Positions 45,513 through 54,363 of a stretch of 64,000 bases of DNA are shown one piece after another (within the stretch, counting starts at the first letter, position 1; every line of letters starts with the position of its first letter). The DNA is from Sphingomonas sp. R647 (lineage in GTDB: Bacteria; Pseudomonadota; Alphaproteobacteria; Sphingomonadales; Sphingomonadaceae), in the NCBI RefSeq assembly GCF_020177055.1, contig NZ_JAIQXT010000006.1, positions 248,001-312,000 on the forward strand, given 5' to 3'. The notes beneath the pieces are model-generated. The model worked only from the letters and a program-made list of their open reading frames with translations, was not told the origin of the DNA and did no database searches. Made by a program: the position numbers and the translations under genes.

Positions 45513-46826
45513 TCAGCCCCCGGCCAGCTCGTTCAGATAATCCTCGACATCGCTATAGCCGTTGCCATCGCGATCGCCCGCGGAATCGTCGCGCTTCGGG
45601 TCCAGCCCGCGTTTGCGTTCCCACGCATCGGGCATGCCGTCACCATCGCTGTCCTGTGGCGCGGTGCCGCTTCGCAGCACTGGCCAGCCGCCGACGTCGC
45701 TCTGGCGATCGATCTGCTTCCCGGTGCGGGTGCGGACGCCCTCGATCACCGCAGCATCGACGCTGTCGCGGCTGCGCGAAGCACCCGCGCGCGCCAGTAC
45801 CGTCGCCTCGACGCCCGCCGAACCGGCGCAGCCAACCTTGGGCATCTCAACTGGAGCCGACAGCTTCTGCGCTGGGTCGGTGATGCCGCTCACCAGCGAC
45901 CACGGTTCGGCCGGGACCATCCCGTCCATCGCATTGTCGGCGAAGAAGGATTTCGCGACCGGATTGCCTTCATGAAACGCGATGGCCTTGGTCGATTGCG
46001 GCCCGCGGACATAGGCGTTGCCCACGAAATTATACCGCGACAGGCTATCCTTGTCGGCATTGTAGCCAGACCGCCCGCCGCCCCAATTGTAGAACAGGTT
46101 GCAGCGGAAATCGAAGAATGCGCCCTCGGGATCGCTCGCCGCCGGGGCGTAATTGCCCGGTCGCGGCATCCGCGCGCTGTGGTTGGCCCACAAATTATGG
46201 TGGAAACTCGCCCGCGCCCCGCGCCCGCCGCGCACCAGGCTGCCATAGCCATGCTCGCCCTTCGCGTGCAGCGATTTGGTCAGCGAATCCGCGATGATCG
46301 ACCATTGCACGGTGACATCGTACCAGCCCTCGCCCGGCTCGGCATAATTGCCCGATACCGACAGCGTCTCGTCCACCGACCAGCTCGCCGAGACATGGTC
46401 GAGGATGATCCGCCGCCCCGCACGGATCCAGATCGCGTCCGCCTCGGTCTTCGATTCATCGCCCAGCCGCGACCGGATGAAGCGGATCACCACATCATCG
46501 GCCTGCACCACCAGCGGATGGTCGCGCAGCGTGATGCCGCCGCCCGGCGCGCTCTGCCCCGCGATCGTCACCCGCCCCTCGCGCACCGTCAGCGGCTTGG
46601 TCAACTGGATCGTGCCGGAGACCGCGAACACGATGATCCGCGGCCCCTTGGCCTCGACCGCCGCACGCAGGCTGCCCGGCCCGCTATCGGCCAGCGTGGT
46701 GACGGTCAGCACCTTGCCGCCGCGCCCGCCCTGCGCCAGCGCCCCCGCCCCTTCCGCGCCGGGGAAGGCGGGGAGCGAAGTCCCCGCCCCCGCTGCGGCG
46801 GACATCAGGAGCAGCGCACTCAGCAT
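45513..46826 (-). CDS. Exported pectate lyase, PL1 type, with Ca-binding tail
   Basis: 437 aa with a signal peptide (1-14). It has a right-handed beta-helix with pectate-lyase features: PAFPGAEGAG, GGRGGKVLTVTTLADSGPGS (20 aa), NYIW-like ILDHVSASWSVDETLSV and SFHHNLWANHSARMPRPGNY (20 aa). The C-terminus DSDGDGMPDAWE with further Asp/Gly loops is a thrombospondin-3/EF-type calcium-binding repeat. The start overlaps the TonB receptor stop by one base (TGATG), so enzyme and receptor are co-translated. Confidence 0.92.
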   Translation of the reverse strand: MLSALLLMSAAAGAGTSLPAFPGAEGAGALAQGGRGGKVLTVTTLADSGPGSLRAAVEAKGPRIIVFAVSGTIQLTKPLTVREGRVTIAGQSAPGGGITLRDHPLVVQADDVVIRFIRSRLGDESKTEADAIWIRAGRRIILDHVSASWSVDETLSVSGNYAEPGEGWYDVTVQWSIIADSLTKSLHAKGEHGYGSLVRGGRGARASFHHNLWANHSARMPRPGNYAPAASDPEGAFFDFRCNLFYNWGGGRSGYNADKDSLSRYNFVGNAYVRGPQSTKAIAFHEGNPVAKSFFADNAMDGMVPAEPWSLVSGITDPAQKLSAPVEMPKVGCAGSAGVEATVLARAGASRSRDSVDAAVIEGVRTRTGKQIDRQSDVGGWPVLRSGTAPQDSDGDGMPDAWERKRGLDPKRDDSAGDRDGNGYSDVEDYLNELAGG

Positions 46827-49800
46827 CAGAACGCCGCGCGCACGCCGAACGTCACGATCCGGCCCGTGCTGGCATAGCTGCTCGACACCGGGTTCGCCTC
46901 ATACATCGTGCGATATTGCGCGGTATTGGTCAGGTTGCGCCCTTCCAGCGAGAAGCGGATCTCCTTGGTGACCGCGTACGACATCGAGAAGTCGAGGTTG
47001 AACGTATCCTCGTTATACCCGAAGTCCGCGACGACCGGCGAGTTACACACCCCGCCGCCATTGGTGGTGGTCCCGACCGCGCACGTGCCCGACGACAGCG
47101 GGAAGCGGTTCACATATTCCTTGCGATACGCCCCCGACACGCGCGCCTTGAGCGGGCCATGCTCGTAATACAGCGTCGCGTTGAACGAATGCGGCGAGGT
47201 GTTGAGGAAGGGCGCAGTCGCGAAGTCGTTGACTGCGGTCGATCCGGTCTGCCCCTGCGTCGTCGAAAGCGCGGTTCCGGTCAGGTAGTTCAGCTCGGAC
47301 TTGATGTAGGTGTAGTTGGCCGTCACGCCGAACCGCTGAAGGAAGCCCGGCAGGAAGAAGAAGTTCGACTGGACGTTGAGCTCCAGCCCCTGAATCTTGC
47401 CACCCGGCGCGTCGTTGAACTGGCGCACCGCGAACACGCCGCCATCGGTGATATATTGCGCCAGCGTCGGGCTGGTCACGCTCGCCAGGATCTGGTCGAT
47501 CAGCGCCTGCTCATACACGTCCTGCAGCGCGAATTCGCCCGCGACCTGTTGCGGGAAGGAGCCGATGTCCTTCTGGAACAGCGCGAGGCCGACAAAACCG
47601 TTGGTGCCCCAGTAGTGTTCGAAGCTGAGGTCGAGATTGGTCGATCGGAACGGGCTGAGATACGGGTTGCCGACGGTGATCGACGGCGCCGCACCCCCGG
47701 CGTTGAGGCCGGTCGGGAACGACGTGGTTCCCGGGGTCAGCGCCGCAAGCTGGGGCCGCGACATCGTCTTGGCTGCTGCGAAACGGATCTGAAAATTGTC
47801 GCTGACTTCATAGGTCAGGTTACCCGCAGGGAGCACGTCGGTATATTCGTTGCGCGCGGTCACGATCGTGCCAAGCGCGCCGTTGGCGGCACCGCCGACC
47901 GAGCCCGTGCCGTCGACGCGGGTGTTTGCGACGCGCACGCCGACATTGCCGCGCAGACGGCGGTCCATGACGTCGAGGTCAAAGTCCATCTGGACAAACC
48001 CCGCCATGTCGCGCTCGGTCACCGCATTGCGTTCGCGCCCATCGGTCTGCGCGCGATAGTCGCCCCACTGATTGATGCAGTTGCAGTCGATTGAAAAATA
48101 GCGGCGGAACGCGTCGAGATTGGGCGCATAGAAGCTTGTCGGCGTTCCAGCCGGCACGTTCAGCCCCTGGCCAAAGCCAACCGTCTGGCCCAGATCGGTG
48201 ATCTGCAGCCCTGCTTCGACCAGCGTCGGGTTGATCGCCTCGATCCCCGAATTGCGCCGTCCGCCCAGGCTGTCGAAGTTGAACGTCTTGTAGGTACCGC
48301 CGAACTGCAGTGTGAATTGTTCGGACAGGTCCAGCTCGAAATTGGCGCGGCCGACGCGGAATTCGTTGTTCACCTCGTTAGTGAAATAGCGGATCGTCGA
48401 CAGCCCCTTGACCAGCGTCCACTGGGTCGGATCGGCGACGTTGAAGCCGGGATTGAACACCGGCATGTTGCCGCCGCCGCGCTCATCGAAGACATAACCG
48501 TCGCGGTCGATCGCGTTGAATTCGACCAGCATCCCTTCGGCGCGGAACTCGGATTTTGACCAGCCGCCGGTCACCGCGACGCGAAAATTGTCGCTGAACT
48601 CATGGTTCACGTTCAGCGTCGCCTGCTTGAAGTCGGTCTGGCCGATCTGCGCGTCGGCAAAGCTGCGCCAGTCGACATTGTCGAGCACCAGATAGTCCGC
48701 CTGGCCGGCCGCATTGACATGTGCCGCGCGAATCTGGGTCGAGGGGCGACCGATCAGTTCATCGTAAAAGGCGATACTGTTGGCGTTCGGAATGTAGCCC
48801 CGCGACACCGTCGAATTGTAATAGTCGAACGGGTCGAGATTGTTTGGATTGTAGCTCGCACGCGTTCCGGCAACCAGCGTGTTGCCGTACAACGACTGAC
48901 CGCAATCGAGCGAAGCGTTGGCGTCACAGCGGGCGTAGAGCGCACGCCGGTCCGCAAGGCCGTTGGCGGTGTTGAGCGCACGCAACGTATTCTGCGCGGC
49001 ACGGGTATTGGTGCCGTTGCGGTTGAGGCCGATCGTGGTGATGCCCTGCGAATTCGAATCCTGACGATAGCGCGAATAGACAAAGTCGCCGATCACCTCG
49101 GTGCGCGACGTCGGTTGCCACTGCGCGGTAAACGTCACGCCCAGCCGGTCATATTCCAGATCCTGCCGCCCGATCGAGGGCAGCGCGGGAATGATCGTCT
49201 CCGGCGTCACCAGCGCATAGGCGGCGGGGTCCGAACCAAAGGTCGCGCCGGTGCCAGTGCCGGTCGGGCGCGCAAAGCCGAATACGTTCGGGGACACGCC
49301 GGCATGCTGCGAGTTGCGATAGGCGAATTCGAACTGGCCGGGATTGCGGCGATAGGAATCGATCTGCTGGCGCTGGTCCTGAAAGGCGACGGTGCCGAGA
49401 ATGCCGAAGTTATCCGCCAGCTTTTTCGAGAAAAGCGCGGTCAGCCGCGGGTTCCAGCTGTCGCCATTCTCGCGATACTCGGCTTCCGCGCCGATCGCGA
49501 TGCGGTCGCCCTTATAGGCCAACGGACGGCCGGTAATCAGATCGATGATCGCGCCGAGCGAGCCTTCCTCGTTCGCAGCCGTCACCGACTTGGTGATCTT
49601 GACCCCGCTGAACAGCTCCGAGGCAAAGGTGTTGAAGTCGAACCCGCGTGAGCGATTGGCGCCCGCGTCCGACTGGTTGCCGCCCGAGATGTTCTGCGCA
49701 TCCGCGCCGTTCAGGAACACGCTCTGGAAATCGCCACCGAGCCCGCGCACGGTGATCGAGCGCCCCTCGCCATTGTCGCGATCGATCGAGATGCCGGGAA

Positions 49801-50083
49801 GGCGCTGGATCGATTCGGCGATATTGGCATCGGGGAAGTCGGCAATGTCTTCGGCTGTGATCGAATCGACGATCTGGTCGGCCTTGCGCTTGTCGCTCAG
49901 CGCATTGGCGAGACTGGCGCGGAAACCGGTGACCACCACCTCTTCGCTCTCGGCATCCGACTGACCTTCTGCAGCCGCACCATCGGTCTGCGCAGCCCAG
50001 GCCGGGCCCGCCGCAGCAAGTGCCAGCGCAAGCGCCAGCCCGGAGCTCGAGCGACGCACGATATGAAGATGACGAACGGCCAT
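46826..50083 (-). CDS. TonB-dependent receptor for pectin oligosaccharides
   Basis: 1085 aa. The start at 50083 has AGAGGGG upstream and a signal peptide (1-30, cut near AWA). The TonB box EEVVVTGFRASLANAL is followed by a plug domain (~55-190, LPGISIDRDNGEGRSITVRG) and a 22-strand barrel ending VTFGVRAAF. The long-plug family is typical for sphingomonad and Caulobacter oligosaccharide uptake. It begins the operon with two pectate lyases and lies behind a LacI operator, so pectin fragments are the likely cargo. Confidence 0.94.
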   Translation of the reverse strand: MAVRHLHIVRRSSSGLALALALAAAGPAWAAQTDGAAAEGQSDAESEEVVVTGFRASLANALSDKRKADQIVDSITAEDIADFPDANIAESIQRLPGISIDRDNGEGRSITVRGLGGDFQSVFLNGADAQNISGGNQSDAGANRSRGFDFNTFASELFSGVKITKSVTAANEEGSLGAIIDLITGRPLAYKGDRIAIGAEAEYRENGDSWNPRLTALFSKKLADNFGILGTVAFQDQRQQIDSYRRNPGQFEFAYRNSQHAGVSPNVFGFARPTGTGTGATFGSDPAAYALVTPETIIPALPSIGRQDLEYDRLGVTFTAQWQPTSRTEVIGDFVYSRYRQDSNSQGITTIGLNRNGTNTRAAQNTLRALNTANGLADRRALYARCDANASLDCGQSLYGNTLVAGTRASYNPNNLDPFDYYNSTVSRGYIPNANSIAFYDELIGRPSTQIRAAHVNAAGQADYLVLDNVDWRSFADAQIGQTDFKQATLNVNHEFSDNFRVAVTGGWSKSEFRAEGMLVEFNAIDRDGYVFDERGGGNMPVFNPGFNVADPTQWTLVKGLSTIRYFTNEVNNEFRVGRANFELDLSEQFTLQFGGTYKTFNFDSLGGRRNSGIEAINPTLVEAGLQITDLGQTVGFGQGLNVPAGTPTSFYAPNLDAFRRYFSIDCNCINQWGDYRAQTDGRERNAVTERDMAGFVQMDFDLDVMDRRLRGNVGVRVANTRVDGTGSVGGAANGALGTIVTARNEYTDVLPAGNLTYEVSDNFQIRFAAAKTMSRPQLAALTPGTTSFPTGLNAGGAAPSITVGNPYLSPFRSTNLDLSFEHYWGTNGFVGLALFQKDIGSFPQQVAGEFALQDVYEQALIDQILASVTSPTLAQYITDGGVFAVRQFNDAPGGKIQGLELNVQSNFFFLPGFLQRFGVTANYTYIKSELNYLTGTALSTTQGQTGSTAVNDFATAPFLNTSPHSFNATLYYEHGPLKARVSGAYRKEYVNRFPLSSGTCAVGTTTNGGGVCNSPVVADFGYNEDTFNLDFSMSYAVTKEIRFSLEGRNLTNTAQYRTMYEANPVSSSYASTGRIVTFGVRAAF

Positions 50084-50489
50084 GGGATCCCCTCTCTGAT
50101 GTCACATCGCGGACATGTTGCCTGTCCGTCGAATGACACCGGTATCAGGCAGTTTTGGGTTTTTCAATCGTCAATCGCGATGCGTAACGACCTTGCGCAC
50201 TGAAATGGTGCACATTTGTGCGCCACTCCTGCTCGCAATATCGGCCCGACTACCGGACTTCCCCGGGTTGACACCTGGGAAGGAATGGCAGAGAACCGCG
50301 ATGACACCGGTTTCTCAAGCATGAAACTCGTGTTCGACCGTGAGAACACGGCGAATTTGGAGAGGATCAGGCCGGACGCACGCGATTCGCGACCCGGCAC
50401 CCCCTCCGCACCGACATCCGGCCTTGAGCGATCCGCAAGGCCATTTGCAGCTACCGGTGTCATCGACACCGTTTGAGAGGGGAATTTCA
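50084..50489. promoter_or_regulatory. Divergent promoter region between the two TonB receptors
   Basis: 406 bp with no gene. It holds three LacI-type operators: TGACACCGGTATCA (50134-50147), TGACACCGGTTTCT (50302-50315) and AGCTACCGGTGTCA (50449-50462), plus a weaker half-match at ~50465-50478. Centres are 168 and 147 bp apart, exactly 16 and 14 turns of 10.5 bp, so all three face the same side of the helix. The outer sites lie 51 and 28 bp before the two receptor starts. Confidence 0.8.
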
Positions 50490-53309
50490 ATGCGGTTCAC
50501 TGTTCGCCGTGGCGGCGCCCGCCTGCTGGCAGCCACTTCCGCCCTTGTTATCGCTACCGTCGCCCAGGCGCAGGACGCGCCGGCCGATCCCGCGGCCGAC
50601 GAAGACGAGGAAATCGTCGTCACCGGCTTCCGCGCCTCGCTCGACGCCGCACTGACTGTGAAACGCGATTCGGTCGCCGCGGTCGATGCGATCGTCGCCG
50701 AAGACATCGCGAAGTTCCCCGACCAGAACCTCGCCGAATCGCTCCAGCGCATTCCCGGCATCGCAATCCAGCGCGACGGCGGCGAAGGGCGCGCAATCAC
50801 GGTGCGCGGCCTTGGTTCGCAATTCACCCGCGTCCGGGTCAACGGGCTCGAGACGATCACCACCAGCCATGACGGCGCCGCCTCGAACCGCGACCGCGCA
50901 TTCGACTTTAACGTGTTCGCATCCGAACTGTTCAGCTCGATTGTCGTCCACAAGACCGCTTCGGCGGACCTCGATGAAGGGTCGCTCGGCGCCGTCGTCG
51001 ATCTCAACACCGGCAATCCGTTGAAGGGCAAGTACGGCTTCACCTTCGCCGCCTCGGCACAGGGCAGCTACAACGACCTCTCCGACACCTGGGGCCCGCG
51101 CGCCGCCGGTCTGATCGGATGGAAGTCGCCCGACGGAACGCTCGGCGCCTCGATCTCGGCTGCCTATCAGAAGACGACGACCAAGGAGATCGGCAACAAC
51201 ACCGTACGCTGGGCACAGGCGCGCTTCGATTCGGTCAATGGCACCAACTGCTGGACTACCGCCAACAGCGGCGGCACCTATGTCCCCAGCGCGGCATGTA
51301 ATCAGGCCGCAACCTCGTTCCACCCGCGCATCCCGCGCTACGGCGAAGTCACGCATGATCGCGAGCGCCTGGGCCTGACCGGCAGCATCCAATGGTCGCC
51401 GAGCGACGCGACGCAGGTTTCGATCGACGCGCTGTATTCGAACTTCAAGGCCGACCGCCGCGAGAAATGGGGCGAAGTGCTGCTGCGCTCGAACGAACGG
51501 TCGATCAACGTCGTCAATCCGGTCTACGACAGCAACAACAACATGATCGCTGCGACGCTCAACGACGCATGGGTGCGGACCGAACATTACCTCAAGCAGA
51601 GCGAGACCGAATTCTACCAGATCGGCGCGAGCTGGGACCAGGACGTCACCGACAAGTTCCGCTTTACCCTGATCGGGGGCTATTCGCGCTCGAACGCGGA
51701 TGTACCGGTCGAAACCACGGTCGTGTTCGATGACCGCGATGCGCAAGGCTATAGCTACGACTATCGCAACATGCAGGCGCCGACGCTGACCTTCGGCACC
51801 AGCGTCACCAACCCGGCAAACTTCCAGCTTGCTGAAATCCGCGACCGCCCGTCGAACGTGCTCAACCAGTTTCGCAACGCCCAGCTGCGCACCGAATGGG
51901 ACGTGACCGAGAGCTTCACGGTCAAGGCGGGCGCAGTCTGGCGGCGCTATAACTACGACATCGTCGCCTTTACCCGCGACACGGCGGTGTGCGGTAATGG
52001 CGGTGTCGATCGCGTGCTCGGCACCCTCACCTGCTCGCCGACCAGCCTGTTCGGACCCACCGCAGTCTACGGCTTCCCCGTCACCGCGGCCCTTTCGGAG
52101 CTGTTTACGCTGACCGGGTCCAATGCGCCTTCGGGCACGACGACCCAGTGGCTGATACCGAACCTCGAAGCTGCCACAGCCTACACCAACCTCTACGGTC
52201 GCACCGCGGCCCTCGACGTCGGCAACAATCGCGGTGTCGTCGAAGAGACCACCGGCGGCTATCTCCAGTTCGATGCCAAGGGCGCGCTCTTCGGGCTCGA
52301 TTATGCGTTGAACGCCGGCATTCGCTACGTCCGGACCGACCAGTCGTCCTACGGGATCAACAGCGGCGTCGTAGTGACCGTGGAGCGCGATTATGAGGAC
52401 TGGCTGCCCTCGTTCAACCTCGCGCTCTATCCGTCAGAAAACATCATCATCCGCGGCGCAATCGCTAAGGTGATGACCCGTCCCTCGCTCGGCAACCTGA
52501 CGCCGGGCGGATCCGCCGATGGCTTCAACTATCGTGTCACCAGCGGCAACCCGTTCCTGCTGCCGTTCCGCGCGACCAATTTCGACGTTGCGCTCGAATG
52601 GTATTTCGCGCCGCAGTCGATCTTCTCGGTCGCGCTGTTCAAGAAGGATGTGGCGAGCTTCCCGGTCTCGATCACGCGCACCGGAACGTTCACCGAAACC
52701 GGGCTCTCGCCCTCGGTGCTCGTGCCTTCGTCTCCCGCAGCACTCAACCCCGCGCAGCTGTCGCAGCCAATCTGGACGATCGCGACCACCGGCAACGGCA
52801 CCGGCGCATCGCTGGAGGGCGTCGAAATCGCGCTGCAGGCGCCGTTCAAGTTCCTGCCCGGCTTCCTGTCGAACTTTGGCGGCATCGTGAACGCGACCTT
52901 TGTCGACAGCTCGGCCACCTATACCCAGCAAGGTCCGGCCACCACGCCGGGCGGCTCGCTTCCGTCGGTATCGCTTGAGAACACGCTCTACGGGCTGTCG
53001 AAGAAGCAGTACAACGCGACCCTCTATTATGAGGACAGCAAGTTCAGCGCACGCGCTTCGGTCAGCTATCGTGACGGCTTCACCGATGCAGGTTCGGGCA
53101 CCGGCAACGTCTTTGAAGGCTATGAAGCGATCACCAATGTCGATGCCTCGGTGCGCTACAAGCTGACCGACTATCTTGAGTTCTCGGTCGAAGGGACCAA
53201 CCTGACCGACGCCTATCGCGAGCGCTGGACCGACATCACTGCGCGTCGCAATTACGAAAACAACCATTTCGGCCGCACGATCCTGGTGGGCGCGCGGATC
53301 AAGATGTGA
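50490..53309 (+). CDS. Second TonB-dependent receptor of the pectin locus
   Basis: 939 aa. The start at 50490 follows GAGAGGGG. Signal peptide 1-26 (cut near AQAQ). TonB box EDEEIVVTGFRASLDAAL, plug region LQRIPGIAIQRDGGEGRAIT (20 aa) and a barrel ending FGRTILVGARIKM. It belongs to the same family as the divergent receptor but is ~145 residues shorter. Followed at 14 bp by an alpha/beta hydrolase and GH43 enzyme, suggesting uptake of side-chain or arabino/xylo-oligosaccharides. Confidence 0.94.
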   Translation: MRFTVRRGGARLLAATSALVIATVAQAQDAPADPAADEDEEIVVTGFRASLDAALTVKRDSVAAVDAIVAEDIAKFPDQNLAESLQRIPGIAIQRDGGEGRAITVRGLGSQFTRVRVNGLETITTSHDGAASNRDRAFDFNVFASELFSSIVVHKTASADLDEGSLGAVVDLNTGNPLKGKYGFTFAASAQGSYNDLSDTWGPRAAGLIGWKSPDGTLGASISAAYQKTTTKEIGNNTVRWAQARFDSVNGTNCWTTANSGGTYVPSAACNQAATSFHPRIPRYGEVTHDRERLGLTGSIQWSPSDATQVSIDALYSNFKADRREKWGEVLLRSNERSINVVNPVYDSNNNMIAATLNDAWVRTEHYLKQSETEFYQIGASWDQDVTDKFRFTLIGGYSRSNADVPVETTVVFDDRDAQGYSYDYRNMQAPTLTFGTSVTNPANFQLAEIRDRPSNVLNQFRNAQLRTEWDVTESFTVKAGAVWRRYNYDIVAFTRDTAVCGNGGVDRVLGTLTCSPTSLFGPTAVYGFPVTAALSELFTLTGSNAPSGTTTQWLIPNLEAATAYTNLYGRTAALDVGNNRGVVEETTGGYLQFDAKGALFGLDYALNAGIRYVRTDQSSYGINSGVVVTVERDYEDWLPSFNLALYPSENIIIRGAIAKVMTRPSLGNLTPGGSADGFNYRVTSGNPFLLPFRATNFDVALEWYFAPQSIFSVALFKKDVASFPVSITRTGTFTETGLSPSVLVPSSPAALNPAQLSQPIWTIATTGNGTGASLEGVEIALQAPFKFLPGFLSNFGGIVNATFVDSSATYTQQGPATTPGGSLPSVSLENTLYGLSKKQYNATLYYEDSKFSARASVSYRDGFTDAGSGTGNVFEGYEAITNVDASVRYKLTDYLEFSVEGTNLTDAYRERWTDITARRNYENNHFGRTILVGARIKM

Positions 53310-53323
53310 CCGAGAGAGGGGAC

Positions 53324-54346
53324 ATGGCGGCCGGGGATGAGGTTCCCCTTCGGCTCGGCCGCCGTGAGTTTCTCGTGACCGCCACGGGCGGCGCGGCGCT
53401 GATCGCGTCCGCCGCCCGCGGCCAGACTGCACCGCCGGCCACCGGAACGCCGGGGCCGGCGGGGCTTCCCGACCCGACCGAGACGATCGACCTGTGGCCA
53501 AAGGGCGCGCCCGGCCCGCCCGCCACACCCCCGTTCGAAACCGTCATCGAACGCAGCACCGACCGCGACCTGTCCGATCGCTCGGTACTCGGCATCACCC
53601 GCCCGCGCCTCGTCGTGTTCCGCCCGCATCGCGCCAATGGCGCGGCGGTGATGATCACGCCCGGCGGCGGCTATCGCCACATCGTCATCGATAAAGAGGG
53701 CTATGAGCTCGGCCGCTGGCTGTCGGCGCGCGGCTTCACCGTCTTCGTCCTCTTCTACCGCCTGCCCGGCGAAGGCTGGGCCGCCGGACCGAACGTCGCG
53801 CTCGCCGATGCGCAGCGCGCGATGCGCCTGATCCGCCACCGCGCGCGCGGCTATGGCATCGACCCGCAGCGCGTCGCCGCGATGGGCTTTTCCGCCGGCG
53901 GGCATCTGTGCGCTGACCTGCTCACCCGCTTCGACACACGCGTGTACGACCCCGTCGACGCCGCCGACCGCCACAGCGCGCGCCCCGATGCCGCTGCCCC
54001 GATCTACCCCGTCATCACCATGACCGCCCCGCACGCCCATGCCGGATCGCGCAACTTGCTGCTCGGGGCCGGTGCCGATGCGGCGCGGGAGGCCGCGCAT
54101 TCGCCCGACCGCAACGCCCCCGCCAACGCCCCGCCAGTGTTCCTGCTCCACGCCGAGGACGACAATGTCGTGCCGGTCGAGAACGCCCTGCTGCTCCGCG
54201 CGGCACTGCGGGCGAAGGGCATTCCGGTCGAAACCCATCTCTTCGCCCATGGCGGCCATGGCTTTGGCCTGCGCAAGACTTTGGGCAAACCCGTCGCCGC
54301 ATGGCCCGAGTTATTTCTTGCCTGGGCCGGCGGCATCCTCGTCTGA
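53324..54346 (+). CDS. Exported alpha/beta hydrolase (acetyl/carbohydrate esterase type)
   Basis: 340 aa from ATG 53324, with GAGAGGGG upstream. A Tat signal (GRREFLVTATGGAAL, cut near ARG) exports it. The BD-FAE/acetylxylan-esterase-like fold has TPGGGYRHI (oxyanion hole), nucleophile Ser in MGFSAGGHL, Asp in HAEDDNVVP and His in HGGHGFGL. Probably deacetylates pectic or xylan oligomers before GH43 action. Forms an operon with the receptor and GH43. Confidence 0.9.
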   Translation: MAAGDEVPLRLGRREFLVTATGGAALIASAARGQTAPPATGTPGPAGLPDPTETIDLWPKGAPGPPATPPFETVIERSTDRDLSDRSVLGITRPRLVVFRPHRANGAAVMITPGGGYRHIVIDKEGYELGRWLSARGFTVFVLFYRLPGEGWAAGPNVALADAQRAMRLIRHRARGYGIDPQRVAAMGFSAGGHLCADLLTRFDTRVYDPVDAADRHSARPDAAAPIYPVITMTAPHAHAGSRNLLLGAGADAAREAAHSPDRNAPANAPPVFLLHAEDDNVVPVENALLLRAALRAKGIPVETHLFAHGGHGFGLRKTLGKPVAAWPELFLAWAGGILV

Positions 54347-54363
54347 ACAAAAGGGAAGTACTC

